DNA of 64,000 bases from Streptomyces triculaminicus (GTDB lineage: Bacteria; Actinomycetota; Actinomycetes; Streptomycetales; Streptomycetaceae). Below, one piece after another: positions 63,619-64,000 of this stretch. The stretch covers positions 1,054,001 through 1,118,000 of the forward strand of contig NZ_JAFMOF010000004.1 of the NCBI RefSeq assembly GCF_017349075.1. Direction: 5' to 3'. Made by a program: the position numbers and the translations under genes. Within the stretch, counting starts at the first letter, position 1. Each line of letters opens with the position of its first letter. A model generated the notes under the pieces. It did no database searches and was not told where the DNA came from. It saw only the letters and a list, made by a program, of their open reading frames with translations.

Positions 63619-64000
63619 ATGACGGCATTCATCCTGGTGGCGGGCCTCCACACGGGCGGCTGGGTGTGGCAGGACGTGGCCGGCCGGCTGCGGGAGTCGG
63701 GGGCCGAGGCCCATCCGGTGACGCTCACGGGCATGGGTGACGCCCACCGCCCGGCCGGGCCGGGCACGGACCTGGAGACGCACATCGAGGACGTGGTGCG
63801 GGTGATCGACGAGGTGGACGCGGACGAGGTGGTGATGGTCGGTCACTGCTACGGCGTCCACCCCGCGCTCGGCGCCGCCGGCCGGCGCCCGGAGCGGATC
63901 TCACGGGTCGTCTACGTGGACACGCTCATGCCCCGGGGCGGCGACCCGGCCGTCACGTCGATCCCCGGCCCGACGCCGGCCGGCCGGCTGCTGGGCCGGG
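63619..64000 (+). CDS. Alpha/beta hydrolase (cut by window edge), Cys at the nucleophile position
   Basis: The first 127 residues are in the window; start ATG at 63619 with GAGGAG upstream. MTAFILVAGLHTGGWVWQDVAGRL is the oxyanion strand and GDAHRPAGPG the loop. The nucleophile elbow reads VGHCYGVHPAL, i.e. Cys instead of Ser in GxSxG. Cys is found at this site in dienelactone hydrolase and some esterase-like relatives, so the gene is probably functional. The MerR regulator next door is the likely activator. Confidence 0.85.
   Translation, partial: MTAFILVAGLHTGGWVWQDVAGRLRESGAEAHPVTLTGMGDAHRPAGPGTDLETHIEDVVRVIDEVDADEVVMVGHCYGVHPALGAAGRRPERISRVVYVDTLMPRGGDPAVTSIPGPTPAGRLLGR

Overview
The window is 64 kb of very GC-rich DNA with dense, mostly codon-biased genes, frequent GTG/TTG starts, an SsgA-like sporulation protein and a NarL-type two-component pair. 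Together these point to a Streptomyces or close relative. No sequence-database search was available, so species is not assigned.

Layout. 1-6.2 kb: ABC-F ATPase (cut by the window edge), a hypothetical protein, D-amino-acid oxidase, a secreted CocE-type peptidase/esterase and a secreted M1 aminopeptidase. 6.2-13.1 kb: a MerR regulator facing a four-gene beta-oxidation operon (racemase, acyl-CoA dehydrogenase, thiolase, FadB-like protein), with a 185-bp MITE-like element inserted between thiolase and FadB. 13.1-19.4 kb: housekeeping and small-metabolism genes (YjbR, DapA-like, endonuclease V, YciI, BNR protein, SsgA-like, pyrophosphatase, DMT permease).

19.5-32.2 kb is the accessory highlight: an indolocarbazole/bisindole gene cluster. 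Four translationally coupled genes (L-Trp oxidase, chromopyrrolate synthase, RebC/StaC-type FAD monooxygenase, RebP/StaP-type P450) are enough to build an indolocarbazole aglycone. They face two paralogous FAD hydroxylases and an MFS exporter. No halogenase, glycosyltransferase or methyltransferase is present, so tailoring would rest on the two hydroxylases, as in the indolotryptoline (BE-54017/cladoniamide-type) logic. The upstream hydroxylase is out of frame by three clustered G-run indels.

32.3-45 kb: tRNA-Leu(GAG), aldehyde dehydrogenase (one frameshift), FdhD, an orphan GTPase-associated protein 1 (one frameshift), a sialidase-LamG protein (two frameshifts), acyl-CoA synthetase, aldo/keto reductase, pterin dehydratase and a Tat-exported FAD oxidoreductase. 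45-54 kb: a TetR regulator and SDR sharing an operator, an amino-acid permease, a DnaJ-zinc-finger-like mini protein, an AlaDH-like/CoA-transferase pair and a DUF5107-type protein. 54-64 kb: VOC protein, methyltransferase, PLP enzyme (one frameshift), metallo-hydrolase, a seven-repeat RCC1-like protein, GNAT, acyltransferase, sensor kinase/response regulator, and a MerR regulator divergent from an alpha/beta hydrolase whose promoter has the MerR-type 19-bp spacer.

Eight apparent indels in five genes, mostly in short G/C runs, suggest either a recurrent consensus error in this assembly or real decay. This affects how the broken genes should be read.
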